Of a stretch of 64,000 nt of DNA, positions 1 through 9,363 are shown piece by piece. A program made the position numbers and the translations under genes. The notes below the pieces were generated by a model. The model saw nothing but the letters and a program-made list of their open reading frames with translations, was not told where the DNA came from and did not search any database. How positions within the stretch are numbered: the stretch's first letter is position 1; every line of letters begins with the position of its first letter. Source of the DNA: Methylobacterium cerastii (GTDB taxonomy: Bacteria > Pseudomonadota > Alphaproteobacteria > Rhizobiales > Beijerinckiaceae); assembly GCF_022179125.1 (NCBI RefSeq), contig NZ_BPQG01000006.1, positions 62,001 to 126,000 of the forward strand, given 5' to 3'.

Positions 1-2
1 CG

Positions 3-557
3 CTGGCGCAGCCGGCCAACCTCCTGGTGCTCGACGAGCCGACCAACGACCTCGACCTCGAAACGCTCGACCTGCTGCAGGAGATGCTCGGCGACTATTC
101 CGGCACCCTGATCTTGGTGAGCCACGACCGCGACTTCCTCGATCGCGTCGTCGGCAGCGTTCTGGTCTCGGAAGGGGAGGGGCGCTGGGTCGAGTATGCC
201 GGCGGCTACACCGACATGGTCAACCAGCGCGGCGTCGGCGTGCAGGCCCGCGCCGGCGCCAAGGGAAAAGCCGAGGCGCGCGGAAAGAGCGAGCCGCGCG
301 AGAGGGCGGATGCCGCGCCTGCTGCCAAGGGCAAGCTGAACTTCAAGGACCAGCACGAGCTCAAGACGCTGCCTGCCCGCATGGAGAAGTTGCAGGGCGT
401 GATCGCGCAGCTGCGCACGGTGCTGGCCGATCCCGGCCTCTATGCCCGCGACGCGGCCCGGTTCGACAAGGCGTCGGCGATGCTCGCCCAAGCCGAGACC
501 GAGCTGTCTGGGGCGGAGGAGCGCTGGCTCGAACTGGAGATGCTGCGCGAAGGCTGA
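3..557 (+). CDS. uup: ABC-F ATPase, Uup type, C-terminal part (5' truncated by window edge)
   Basis: The reading frame is open from the first bases, so the N-terminal half lies outside the window. The visible part begins just before the second Walker B motif (LLVLDEPTNDLDL) and the switch histidine motif (LVSHDRDFLD). An Ala/Lys/Glu-rich linker follows, then a C-terminal helical region (about 70 residues starting LNFKDQHELKTLP) typical of the DNA/ribosome-associated domain of Uup. ABC-F proteins are soluble ATPases acting on ribosomes, and Uup has also been tied to transposon excision and branched DNA. The stop is TGA at 555-557. Calling it Uup rather than another ABC-F rests on the C-terminal coiled-coil tail. 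Confidence 0.88.
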   Translation: MAQPANLLVLDEPTNDLDLETLDLLQEMLGDYSGTLILVSHDRDFLDRVVGSVLVSEGEGRWVEYAGGYTDMVNQRGVGVQARAGAKGKAEARGKSEPRERADAAPAAKGKLNFKDQHELKTLPARMEKLQGVIAQLRTVLADPGLYARDAARFDKASAMLAQAETELSGAEERWLELEMLREG

Positions 558-678
558 GACCATCCCGGCCTTCATGATGCCGCGATGGCGGTCCATGCCG
601 TCCGGCAAGCCTCGGGGGCGTCGCCGGTGTTGCGACATCGTCCGCTCGCCATGATCCGCTCGTAATGAACCGCTCGCC

Positions 679-2700
679 ATGACACACCAAGGCCTGCGTT
701 CCGCGGGCTGGCTCCTCGGGTTGCCTGGGCTCGGCCTGATCTGGGTCGGCGCGACGCTGTATGCCGCGCCGGATATCGCCGCGCGGATCGCGGCGGCGGG
801 CGAGACGGTGGCTCAGGCGACCGAGGCGGGATCGCCCGAGCCGTGGCTGCGCGTCTCGGTCCGCGGGCGTGATCTCGTCGCCGAGGGCGAGGCGCCGGGG
901 CCGGCCGCCCGCGCGGCGGCGCTCGCCCGATTGGAGGCGCTTCCCGAGCCGCGCCGGATCGTCCCCGAGATCGGCCTGATCGAGACGGCCGCGCCCTTCG
1001 CCTGGAGCGCGACCCGGACTGCGCCGGATCGCATCGCGTTCTCTGGCAGCCGCCCGGCGGAGATCGGCCGCGCCGCCTTGCGGACGCGTCTGGCCGCCGA
1101 GATCCCCGATGAGACCGCGATCGACGACGCGGCGCATGCCGCCCGCGGCGCGCCGCCGGATTTCCCGGCGGCAGCAGCCTACGCCGTCGCGCGCCTGCGC
1201 AACCTCGCCGCCGGCGGGACCGCGACGGTGACCGACCTCTCGATCGCGTTCTCAGGTGCGGCGTTGGACCTCGCCGCCTACGACGCCCTGCGCACTGCGC
1301 TGACCGACCCGCCGCCCGGCTACACCATTGGGCGCATCGACATTGTGCCCGCGCGGGCCGACGACTTCACCATGAGCGTGTCGCGAAACCCCGGCGGCGG
1401 GCTGGTGCTAGACGGGTTCGTGGTTTCGGAATCCGCGCGGGCCGAGATCGGGCGCCTAGCCGGCGAGATCTCCGACGGCACCGCGGTCACGGACCGGATG
1501 CGCACCGCACGGGGCCTCGCTAAGGACGTCGACCCGGATGCGCTGGCGAAATTCCTGATCCGCCTGGTCGGGCTGATGCAGGGCGGCGGCGCGCGCTTCG
1601 ACGGCGCGCGGGTGTCGGTGGCGGGCGATGCCGTGGACAGCCAGGCCGTCGGCGAGATCGAGGCGGTGATGCGGGACGCCCGGCCCGCCGGGGTCGGGGC
1701 GGGCTCGGTCGCGCTTGCGGTGAAGCCGCTCTCCCCCTACCGCCTCGCGATCCGCCGCGAGGCTGACGGCGTCAGCCTGTCCGGCCACCTGCCCGATGCC
1801 GAGGCGCGCGACCGGCTGCTCGCCGTGGTGCGCCCGCGCTTCTTCCGCGAGCGCATCATCGACCGCACCCGCATCGCCGACGGCGCGCCGCCGGACCTCG
1901 CTGCGGCTCTCACCGCCGCGGTGCCGGTGCTGGCGAGCCTGTCGAGCGGCGAGGTCGCGGTCGCCGACCGGACGCTGATCCTCTCCGGGACGAGCCTGTA
2001 TCGCGAGGCCGCGGCGCGGGTCGCCGCGACCCTGCCGGCGGCGATGCCGGCGGGATGGACCGCGAGTGTGGCGGTGGTGCCGAAGAACCCGGCGCCGACG
2101 CGCGACCCCGAGACCTGCCGCAGCGCCGCGACGGCGCTCGTCGGCGGCACCGGCCTGCGCTTCGCGCCCGGCTCAGGCGCGTTGTCACCGATCTTCTATC
2201 CCGTGCTCGATCGCCTCGCGGAGCTTGCCAAGACCTGCCCGTCGCTGCGCATCGCGGTCGCCGGCCACGGCGATCCGGCAAAGACCGCCCCGCCGGACGC
2301 GAAGGTGGCGGACGCAGCCCAGACGCAGGGTATCGCGAGTGCGGCGCCCAAGCCCGAGGCCGGCAAGGCTGCGTTGGCCAAGCCCGAGCCCACTAAGTCC
2401 GGTGAGACCAAGCCGGCCGCGAAGGCGGTGCCCGCAAAGGACGCCAAGGGCTCGAAGGACACCAAAACTTCGAACGACGCGAAGAGTTCGAAGGACGCCA
2501 AGGCGGCGAAGGACACCAAGCCGGCCAAGGACACGAAGGCCGGCAAGGAGACCGCCGAGGCGCCGGAGCCCGACCTGCCGCGGCTGCGCGCCGGTGCGGT
2601 GGTCGAGTACCTGCTCCAGGCCGGCGCTGGGCTCGACCAGGTCGTCGTCGCCGACAAGCTCTCGGAGCGGCCGGGCATCGCCTTCGCCGTGCTGCCCTGA
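679..2700 (+). CDS. Membrane-anchored envelope protein with BON-like repeats and OmpA-like C-terminus
   Basis: 673 residues. A hydrophobic segment at about residues 9-30 would anchor it in the inner membrane or act as a signal. The body holds several repeats of about 110-150 residues, each with strand-rich motifs of the form LSGxLPDAEARDRLL and a following DGAPPDL segment, resembling BON-type modules. From about residue 475 the sequence matches an OmpA-like peptidoglycan-binding fold (LRFAPGSGALSP, LRIAVAGHGDP, then LRAGAVVEYLLQAG). That fold is split after residue 532 by roughly 100 residues rich in Lys, Ala and Asp, including a run of KDAK/KDTK hexads. OmpA-like domains tether proteins to the cell wall, so an envelope role is inferred. 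It lies directly upstream of a small membrane protein gene. Confidence 0.7.
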   Translation: MTHQGLRSAGWLLGLPGLGLIWVGATLYAAPDIAARIAAAGETVAQATEAGSPEPWLRVSVRGRDLVAEGEAPGPAARAAALARLEALPEPRRIVPEIGLIETAAPFAWSATRTAPDRIAFSGSRPAEIGRAALRTRLAAEIPDETAIDDAAHAARGAPPDFPAAAAYAVARLRNLAAGGTATVTDLSIAFSGAALDLAAYDALRTALTDPPPGYTIGRIDIVPARADDFTMSVSRNPGGGLVLDGFVVSESARAEIGRLAGEISDGTAVTDRMRTARGLAKDVDPDALAKFLIRLVGLMQGGGARFDGARVSVAGDAVDSQAVGEIEAVMRDARPAGVGAGSVALAVKPLSPYRLAIRREADGVSLSGHLPDAEARDRLLAVVRPRFFRERIIDRTRIADGAPPDLAAALTAAVPVLASLSSGEVAVADRTLILSGTSLYREAAARVAATLPAAMPAGWTASVAVVPKNPAPTRDPETCRSAATALVGGTGLRFAPGSGALSPIFYPVLDRLAELAKTCPSLRIAVAGHGDPAKTAPPDAKVADAAQTQGIASAAPKPEAGKAALAKPEPTKSGETKPAAKAVPAKDAKGSKDTKTSNDAKSSKDAKAAKDTKPAKDTKAGKETAEAPEPDLPRLRAGAVVEYLLQAGAGLDQVVVADKLSERPGIAFAVLP

Positions 2701-2722
2701 CCTCCGGAAAGGTTTTGCCGTG

Positions 2723-3010
2723 ATGCTCCTCCTCGCCGGCCTGTGGCCGGGATCGTTGGCCGCACTCGTGCTCGGCCTCGCCGTCGGCGGCTTCACTGGG
2801 TTGCCGGCCCGGCCGGCGATCCCCGCCGCGCTCGGGGTCGCGACCCTGGCCCTGGCCGCGCTCGCCATCGCGGGGATCGTGCCCGGCGTGCAGGGTTTCT
2901 GGCTGGAGAGCGCGGTGGCGATACTGGTGTCCTACCTCGCCGGCTGCGCGTTGGGTGCGCTCGCCCGGAGGTCCGCCCGGGTGCGACCGCACGATCCCCC
3001 GACAAGCTGA
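2723..3010 (+). CDS. Small membrane protein, function unknown
   Basis: 95 residues if it starts at ATG 2723; a GTG directly before it (2720) is also possible. It begins 22 bases after the stop of the OmpA-like gene, with GGAAAGG at 2705-2711 as a ribosome-binding site, so the two are probably one operon. The protein is almost wholly hydrophobic, with three likely membrane helices and a short basic tail (RRSARVRPHD). No family recognised. The pairing with the envelope protein suggests a shared membrane role (inference). Confidence 0.65.
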   Translation: MLLLAGLWPGSLAALVLGLAVGGFTGLPARPAIPAALGVATLALAALAIAGIVPGVQGFWLESAVAILVSYLAGCALGALARRSARVRPHDPPTS

Positions 3011-3101
3011 GGATGGCGCGGAACCAAGGCGCCCCGATCCGGCGTTGCCCCTCCAGACAGAGCCTTCGGGCTCACCGGAGACACGCAACGGACCCCACGC
3101 C

Positions 3102-3434
3102 ATGAGACTCGATCGCTCCGCTCGACGCCACATCGGCCTGCGCCCCCGCGCCGGCCTCGCCGCCACCGCCCTGCTCGTCGCCGGCCTTGCCGCGTCCGGC
3201 GCGGTCGCCCTGCTCGGCGATTTCGTCGAGCCGGCCCGCGCCCAGTCCGCCGCGAGCCACATCGACCAGCCCACCCCTGCGACCCTGCCGAACGGCGCCA
3301 AGCGCGCGAACGGCGACGTCGCGGCGCCGCACGCGCTTAAACCCAGCACCGACGTGATGGACACCGGGACCCTCCCCGACGCGCGGACGAACCCGATGCA
3401 GCACTTGCCGGACCGGACGCGCGCCGCGCACTGA
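3102..3434 (+). CDS. Small secreted protein, function unknown
   Basis: 110 residues. The start at 3102 gives a basic N-terminus (MRLDRSARRHIGLRPRAG) followed by a hydrophobic stretch and a likely signal peptidase site near AEPARAQS, so export to the periplasm is likely. The mature part is short, polar and Pro/Asn/Asp-rich with no recognised domain. It is followed by a strong terminator at 3461-3489. Confidence 0.6.
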   Translation: MRLDRSARRHIGLRPRAGLAATALLVAGLAASGAVALLGDFVEPARAQSAASHIDQPTPATLPNGAKRANGDVAAPHALKPSTDVMDTGTLPDARTNPMQHLPDRTRAAH

Positions 3435-3460
3435 CCGTCACGACGCAACCTCGTCCCCCC

Positions 3461-3489
3461 CCCCCGCCGTTGATCGGCGGGGGCTTTTT
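3461..3489 (+). terminator. Rho-independent terminator after the small secreted protein gene
   Basis: Perfect 9-bp stem CCCCCGCCG / CGGCGGGGG with a TTGAT loop, followed by C and five T residues. It sits 27 bases beyond the stop codon at 3434. Confidence 0.85.
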
Positions 3490-3546
3490 CATGCGCTCCT
3501 GCGGCGGGGTCTCGCGCTCCGTCCCTCACAGGCGAAGGAAAGCACC

Positions 3547-4263
3547 ATGGGTCTGCTCGATTCGGTGATCGGCGGCGTGCTCGGGCAGGTGCTCGGCGGC
3601 GGACGGGGCAATGCCGGCAACGCGGGCGGCGGTGCGATGTCGCCGATCGTGAAGGCCCTGCTGATGCTGCTGCTCGCCAAGGGCGCGAGCGGTGGCCTGG
3701 GTGGAGCGCTCGGCGACATTCTCGGCGGCGGCCAGCGCCGGCCGGAGCCCGGCCCCGACACTGAGCGCTCTGGCGGCGCCGGACCCTACGGCCGCGATCC
3801 CGGCCATTCGGCCGACGACGGCGCCGGCCAGGACCCCGGCGACATCGGCGGCTTCGACCAGGAGGGCGGCCGTCGCGACCCGCCGCTGCCGCCCGGCGAC
3901 TTCAGCGACCTCTCGGGCATGCTCGACGGACCCGGCGACCGATCCCAGGTTCCTCAACCAGGACATGTCGTACATGAAACGGCGGGCGATCTCGGCGGGC
4001 TCGACGGCCTCGTCGATCGCTTCCGCCAGGGCGGTTTGGGCGACGTCATCGACTCGTGGATCGGCCACGGCAGCAACCGCAGCATCGAACCCCACGACCT
4101 CGCCCGCGCGCTCGGCCCCGACACCCTCGGCGCTCTCCAAAACCAGACCGGGATGGACCGGGACTCGCTGCTGTCCCAGCTCTCTCAGGTGCTGCCGGAG
4201 GTGGTGCACGGGCTCACGCCGCAGGGACGGGTGCCGGATTTGGGGGAACGGAAGTCTTGGTAA
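3547..4263 (+). CDS. YidB-family protein (DUF937)
   Basis: 238 residues. The N-terminus (MGLLDSVIGGVLGQVLGG) and C-terminal block (GGLDGLVDRFRQGGLGDVIDSW ... LPEVVHGLTPQGRVPD) match the YidB family, whose molecular role is not settled. The middle is a long Gly/Asp/Pro-rich linker. Between about 3940 and 4000 codon use is unlike the rest of the gene, with third positions poor in G/C, while the +1 frame of the same bases shows very GC-rich third positions. This may mark a local frame disturbance or a recently changed linker. The gene ends at the edge of an AT-rich island. Confidence 0.75.
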   Translation: MGLLDSVIGGVLGQVLGGGRGNAGNAGGGAMSPIVKALLMLLLAKGASGGLGGALGDILGGGQRRPEPGPDTERSGGAGPYGRDPGHSADDGAGQDPGDIGGFDQEGGRRDPPLPPGDFSDLSGMLDGPGDRSQVPQPGHVVHETAGDLGGLDGLVDRFRQGGLGDVIDSWIGHGSNRSIEPHDLARALGPDTLGALQNQTGMDRDSLLSQLSQVLPEVVHGLTPQGRVPDLGERKSW

Positions 4264-4296
4264 TTAGAAGCTGTAATTTTTAGGGTTATTTAAGCA

Positions 4297-4339
4297 TACA
4301 CGATGCCTGCACGAATAAGTGCGATCATCGTGTATTTTT
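4297..4339 (+). terminator. Two-part hairpin with T-run
   Basis: Outer stem TACACGAT (4297-4304) / ATCGTGTA (4327-4334), a symmetric 4+4 internal loop, inner stem GCAC (4309-4312) / GTGC (4319-4322), a six-base loop, then TTTTT at 4335-4339. It fits a rho-independent terminator for the yidB-like gene, or the end of a small transcript. Confidence 0.55.
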
Positions 4340-4414
4340 CAGGGGTATACATTGCATCTAGCCAGTGAGCCCAAGTATTGTGCTTTTTAGATCAAAATTT
4401 ATACGTGAGGTAAT

Positions 4415-4498
4415 ATGGAGAGTTACAAGCATATGGTACGAAATACTGATTTTCTGGATGAAATTATATTTTTGACAAGCAGCCGAACAATCTTATAA
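4415..4498 (+). CDS. Possible 27-residue micro-ORF
   Basis: ATG at 4415, stop TAA at 4496-4498, preceded by GAGG at 4407-4410 at rather close spacing. The peptide (MESYKHMVRNTDFLDEIIF plus eight residues) is unlike local proteins in composition. Length and AT content mean it could easily be chance. Confidence 0.15.
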   Translation: MESYKHMVRNTDFLDEIIFLTSSRTIL

Positions 4499-4532
4499 TT
4501 ATTTCCCCAGATGTTTCATGGGTCAAATAATT

Positions 4533-4561
4533 AGAGCTCCAGCCATCACGCGGGCTCTTTT
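4533..4561 (+). terminator. Possible terminator hairpin
   Basis: AGAGCtCC (4533-4540) pairs with GGGCTCT (4552-4558) with one bulged base and an 11-base loop, followed by TTT. It lies between convergent genes and may end transcription from the plus strand before fabF. Confidence 0.4.
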
Positions 4562-4603
4562 CAAGTAAGCAATTCGGTGCTGTGCTCAGACGCGTCGATG
4601 AAT

Positions 4604-5866
<1,263 letters not shown>

Positions 5867-5965
5867 CGCGCTATCCCGAACCCGTTCCGCTTCAACAACG
5901 AGTGCGGCGCGTCGGGCGTTTCCACCCCGCCCGCGCCGCGTCGACCCGAAGGATGTTTCGACCGC

Positions 5966-6205
5966 TCAGGCGGCCGAGTTCTTCTCGAGGAACTTCACCG
6001 CGTCGCCGACCGTCTGGATGGTCTCGGCGGCGTCGTCGGGGATCTCGACGTTGAACTCTTCCTCGAACGCCATCACGAGCTCGACGGTGTCGAGGCTGTC
6101 GGCACCGAGGTCGTCGATGAAGTTCGCGCCCTCGACCACCTTCTCGGGCTCGACGCCCAGGTGCTCGACGACGATCTTCTTCACGCGCTCAGCGATATCG
6201 CTCAT
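5966..6205 (-). CDS. acpP: Acyl carrier protein
   Basis: 79 residues. The start [17 protein letters not shown] is the standard ACP N-terminus. The phosphopantetheine attachment Ser is in [18 protein letters not shown]. Acidic throughout. It carries acyl chains between the fatty-acid enzymes encoded on both sides. An upstream ATG in the same frame would add a non-conserved extension and was rejected. Confidence 0.97.
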   Translation of the reverse strand: MSDIAERVKKIVVEHLGVEPEKVVEGANFIDDLGADSLDTVELVMAFEEEFNVEIPDDAAETIQTVGDAVKFLEKNSAA

Positions 6206-6507
6206 CGTTGCTGGTCCTCGGTACTTCACGTTACGTGGGTGAAAGGAATGGCGCCGTTGCCGCCGTTGGCCCTTGGTGTCGGGCCGGACTTGTCTCTGGC
6301 GGCCGGTGACCGATCGCGCTGGGTCCTGAAATCCTGTTGGCCTTGGACTCGGAACCCGCCGAACCGTCAACCCCCTGCACGGCAGCCGGGGTGTTAACAC
6401 AGGGTTTCGACGCTGGCGAGGCCCGGTTCACGAAGCGTTCATCGGTGCGGTTCGCGCGCCGATTTCGCCGCGTTTTCCGCAGGATGGAGGGGCCTCGCGC
6501 GATGGCG
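6206..6507. other. Intergenic region upstream of acpP
   Basis: 302 bases between fabG and acpP with no convincing gene. It contains a perfect 10-bp palindrome GTGTTAACAC at 6391-6400, and on the minus strand a TTGACG box shortly downstream of it that could be the -35 of an acpP promoter. No clear -10 was found. A separate acpP promoter would fit the high ACP demand of cells (inference). Confidence 0.4.
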
Positions 6508-7245
6508 TCACACCATCGCCATGCCGCCGTTCACGTGCAGCGTCTGGCCGGTGACGTAGGCCGCCTCCTGCGAGGCCAGGTAGACCACTGCGGCCGCCAC
6601 CTCTGCGCCCTCGCCGAGGCGCCCCGCGGGCACGCGGCCGAGGATGCCCTCGCGCTGCTTCTCGTTCAGAACGTCGGTCATCGGCGAGGCGATGAAGCCG
6701 GGGCTGACGCAGTTCACCGTGACGTTGCGCGAGGCGACCTCGGCCGCCAGCGCCTTGGTGAGCCCGACGAGGCCGGCCTTGGCCGCCGCGTAGTTGCCCT
6801 GGCCCGGGTTGCCCGTGGTGCCGACCACCGAGCCGATGTTGACGATCCGCCCGGCACGCCGGCGCATCATGCCCCGCACCGCCGCCCGCGACAGCCGGAA
6901 CGCGGCCGTGAGGTTGACGGCGATGACCTGGTCCCACTCCTCGTCCTTCATCCGCACGAAGATGTTGTCCCGGGTGATGCCGGCGTTGTTGACCAGGATG
7001 TCGAGCCCGCCGAGCGCGGCTTCCGCCGCCGGCACCAGCGCCTCGACGGCGGCGGTGTCGGACAGGTTCGTCGGCAGCACGTGGGCGCGCTCGCCGAGTT
7101 CGCCGGCCAGGGCTTCCAGCGCCTCGGCGCGGGTGCCCGACAGGGCCACCGTGGCCCCCTGCGCATGCAGCGACCGCGCGATGGCGCCGCCGAGCCCACC
7201 GGTCGCGCCGGTGATGAGGGCTTTTTTCCCGGTGAGGTCGAACAT
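6508..7245 (-). CDS. fabG: 3-oxoacyl-ACP reductase
   Basis: 245 residues, the usual FabG length, when started at MFDLTGKKALITGATGG (7245); an in-frame upstream extension has no homology and was rejected. The Rossmann motif TGATGGLG, the NNAG motif (LVNNAGITRD), the catalytic Ser in NIGSVVGTTG and the YxxxK pair in GNYAAAKAG are all present. It reduces 3-oxoacyl-ACP with NADPH. It lies between fabD and acpP on the same strand. Confidence 0.97.
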   Translation of the reverse strand: MFDLTGKKALITGATGGLGGAIARSLHAQGATVALSGTRAEALEALAGELGERAHVLPTNLSDTAAVEALVPAAEAALGGLDILVNNAGITRDNIFVRMKDEEWDQVIAVNLTAAFRLSRAAVRGMMRRRAGRIVNIGSVVGTTGNPGQGNYAAAKAGLVGLTKALAAEVASRNVTVNCVSPGFIASPMTDVLNEKQREGILGRVPAGRLGEGAEVAAAVVYLASQEAAYVTGQTLHVNGGMAMV

Positions 7246-7318
7246 GGGGATCACCTGTTGGTCGAGTTGGTTTCTATCGGCGGCGTTTTGGGGCCTGTCA
7301 CGGTCGGCGTGACCGGCC

Positions 7319-7415
7319 CCCTCTCCCTTGCGGGAGAGGGTTGGGGGTGAGGGGTATGCCCTCTCCGGAAAGACCTGACCCCTCACCCTGTCCCTTTCCC
7401 GAACGCGAGAGGGGA
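7319..7415. repeat. REP-like palindromic element between fabG and fabD
   Basis: CCCTCTCCC (7319-7327) and GGGAGAGGG (7332-7340) form a perfect 9-bp hairpin with a TTGC loop. A wider pairing of GGTGAGGGGT (from about 7346) with ACCCCTCACC (about 7378-7388) and a third GAGAGGGGAC segment complete a nested palindrome. This is the form of dispersed intergenic repeats of high-GC proteobacteria. It may attenuate transcription or stabilise the fabD message. Confidence 0.7.
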
Positions 7416-7430
7416 CCCGCGCTGCCTTCC

Positions 7431-8366
7431 CTAGCTCCGAGGGAATGCAGCCACATCCTCCGGCGTGCCGACCGGCGTCGCGGATGCGCCCGATGCGATC
7501 CGCTTGACGAGGCCGGACAGCACCTTGCCGGAGCCGACCTCGTAGAACGTGTCGACGCCTGCTGCGGCCATGGCCGCGACGCTCTCGCGCCAGCGCACCG
7601 TGCCCGTCACCTGCGCCACGAGGTTTTGGCGAATCGCGGCCGGATCGGAGACCGGGGCGGCGAGCACGTTGGCGTAGAGGGGGACGATGGGCGCGCGCAA
7701 CGTCACCGCGTCGAGGGCCGCGCGCATGGCATCCGCGGCGGGCTGCATCAGGCGGCAATGGAACGGCGCGGAGACGTTGAGCATCACCGCCCGCTTGATC
7801 CCGCGTGCCTGCGCGATCGCCACGGCGCGCTCCACCGCGGCCTTGTCGCCCGACAGCACGACCTGGCCGGCGCCGTTGTCGTTGGCCACATCGCAGACCA
7901 CGCCATCGGCGGCCTCCGCCGCGATCGCGGCAGCGGTCTCGGTGTCGGCGCCGATCAGCGCCGCCATGGCGCCGTCGCCCGGGGCGACGGCCGCTTGCAT
8001 CGCCTCACCGCGGATGCGCAGCAGGCGCGCGGTGTCGGCGATCGTCAGGCTGCCGGCGGCGGCCAGCGCCGAATACTCGCCGAGCGAGTGGCCGGCGACG
8101 AAGGCGACATCCCGCGCGAGGTCGAGACCGCGCTCGGCCTCCAGAACCCGCAACGCCGCGAGGCTCGCGGCCATCAGCGCCGGCTGGGCGTTGGCGGTCA
8201 GCGTCAGCGCCTCGATCGGACCCTCGAACATCAGGCGCGCGAGCGGCTGGCTCAGCGCCTCGTCCACCTCCGAAAACACTGCGCGCGCCTGCGGGAAGGC
8301 CTCTGCCAGCGCCTTGCCCATGCCGACGGCCTGGCTGCCCTGGCCCGGAAAGATAAGTGCCCGCAC
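7431..8366 (-). CDS. fabD: Malonyl-CoA:ACP transacylase
   Basis: 311 residues from a GTG start at 8366, chosen because it gives the family N-terminus MRALIFPGQGSQAVGMG and is preceded by GGAG at suitable spacing. An in-frame ATG 84 bases upstream would add an unrelated stretch. The active-site Ser94 lies in AGHSLGEYSA and the catalytic His in SAPFHCRLM. It loads malonyl groups onto ACP and is the first gene of the fabD-fabG-acpP-fabF run. Confidence 0.95.
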   Translation of the reverse strand: MRALIFPGQGSQAVGMGKALAEAFPQARAVFSEVDEALSQPLARLMFEGPIEALTLTANAQPALMAASLAALRVLEAERGLDLARDVAFVAGHSLGEYSALAAAGSLTIADTARLLRIRGEAMQAAVAPGDGAMAALIGADTETAAAIAAEAADGVVCDVANDNGAGQVVLSGDKAAVERAVAIAQARGIKRAVMLNVSAPFHCRLMQPAADAMRAALDAVTLRAPIVPLYANVLAAPVSDPAAIRQNLVAQVTGTVRWRESVAAMAAAGVDTFYEVGSGKVLSGLVKRIASGASATPVGTPEDVAAFPRS

Positions 8367-8463
8367 GGTCGCTCCGTCGCCTACCCCGTTGCTCGGAAAG
8401 GGCGGCGCAGTCGCACCGCCCGCCGCAGGTGTCAACAATGCAGCGCACAAACCGGCGAGGGTG

Positions 8464-9186
8464 TCAGCCCTCGTCGAAGAAGTCGACGTTGCCGGTGTCG
8501 AGGCTGTAGGCGGCCCCGACGATGCGGAGCTTGCCCGCCTTCAGCGGATCGAGCAGCGACGGCTCGGAGGCGGTGCGCAAGCGGGAGACCACGCGGCTCA
8601 CGTTGGCGCGCACCGCGTGCTCGACGAAATCGCCGGCCTTGTCGCGAACCGAGAGGACGGCCGGAACGATCGGCTCGATCATCCGCCCGATCGAGCCGGC
8701 GAACTGTGCGTTGTCCCGAACCACGCTCACCGCCGCCTCGACGGCTCCGCAGCGGCTGTGGCCCATCACCAGGACCAGTGGCACGCCGAGCTGCGAGACC
8801 GCGTACTCGATCGAGCCGGTGGCGGCTGTGTCGGCGGTGTTGCCGGCGTTGCGCACGATGAACAGCTCTCCTAGGCCGCGGCCGAACAGGATCTCGGGCG
8901 AAACGCGCGAATCGGAACAGCTCACCAGGACACAGAACGGCGTCTGCCCGAGGGCGATCTCGATGCGGCGCTCGCGCCCCTGTGCCGCCCGCACCGGCGA
9001 GTCGGTGAGATAGCTGGCGTTGCCGTCCTTCATCACCTTGAGCGCCTGATCGGGGCTCATGTCGGTCTTCTTGGAAGACAGGCTCGCGGCGAAGGCACTG
9101 GTGGGCAGGGCGGTGGCGGCGAGAGCGGCACCGCCGAGGTGGCAGCCGCAGCCGAGGAGGTGGCGCCGGCTCAGGCGATCGGTCAT
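8464..9186 (-). CDS. Beta-carbonic anhydrase with Tat-type signal
   Basis: 240 residues. The N-terminus MTDRLSRRHLLGCGCHLGG has the twin-arginine pattern followed by a hydrophobic stretch ending near SAFAAS, so a periplasmic enzyme is likely. The zinc ligands and catalytic pair of beta-class enzymes are visible: Cys90 and Asp92-x-Arg94 in CSDSRVSP, His143 and Cys146 in GHSRCGAVE. It interconverts CO2 and bicarbonate. It is encoded behind fabD but in the same direction, with its own upstream region shared with rpoZ. Confidence 0.92.
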   Translation of the reverse strand: MTDRLSRRHLLGCGCHLGGAALAATALPTSAFAASLSSKKTDMSPDQALKVMKDGNASYLTDSPVRAAQGRERRIEIALGQTPFCVLVSCSDSRVSPEILFGRGLGELFIVRNAGNTADTAATGSIEYAVSQLGVPLVLVMGHSRCGAVEAAVSVVRDNAQFAGSIGRMIEPIVPAVLSVRDKAGDFVEHAVRANVSRVVSRLRTASEPSLLDPLKAGKLRIVGAAYSLDTGNVDFFDEG

Positions 9187-9363
9187 GTCGTGCTCCCGCA
9201 TGCCGGACGACGACCCGCTCCGGTCGATCGTTTCTGACTGTTTCCGAGCGAGACTGTAAAGGGCGTCCGCTTCCAAACCGCTGTGCTTGTTGCCAAACCG
9301 CATCCGGTGTATGAGCCGGCACCGCCCGACATCCCCCGTATCCGCTGGAAGGAGCCGCTGCGC

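Larger units (their letters stand above)
4264..4603. other. AT-rich intergenic island
   Basis: About 340 bases between the convergent yidB-like and fabF genes, visibly far richer in A/T than anything else nearby. It contains two hairpins with T-runs and one 27-codon open frame, listed separately. No tRNA, transposase fragment or inverted terminal repeats were seen. The base composition suggests foreign or remnant DNA (inference). Confidence 0.6.
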
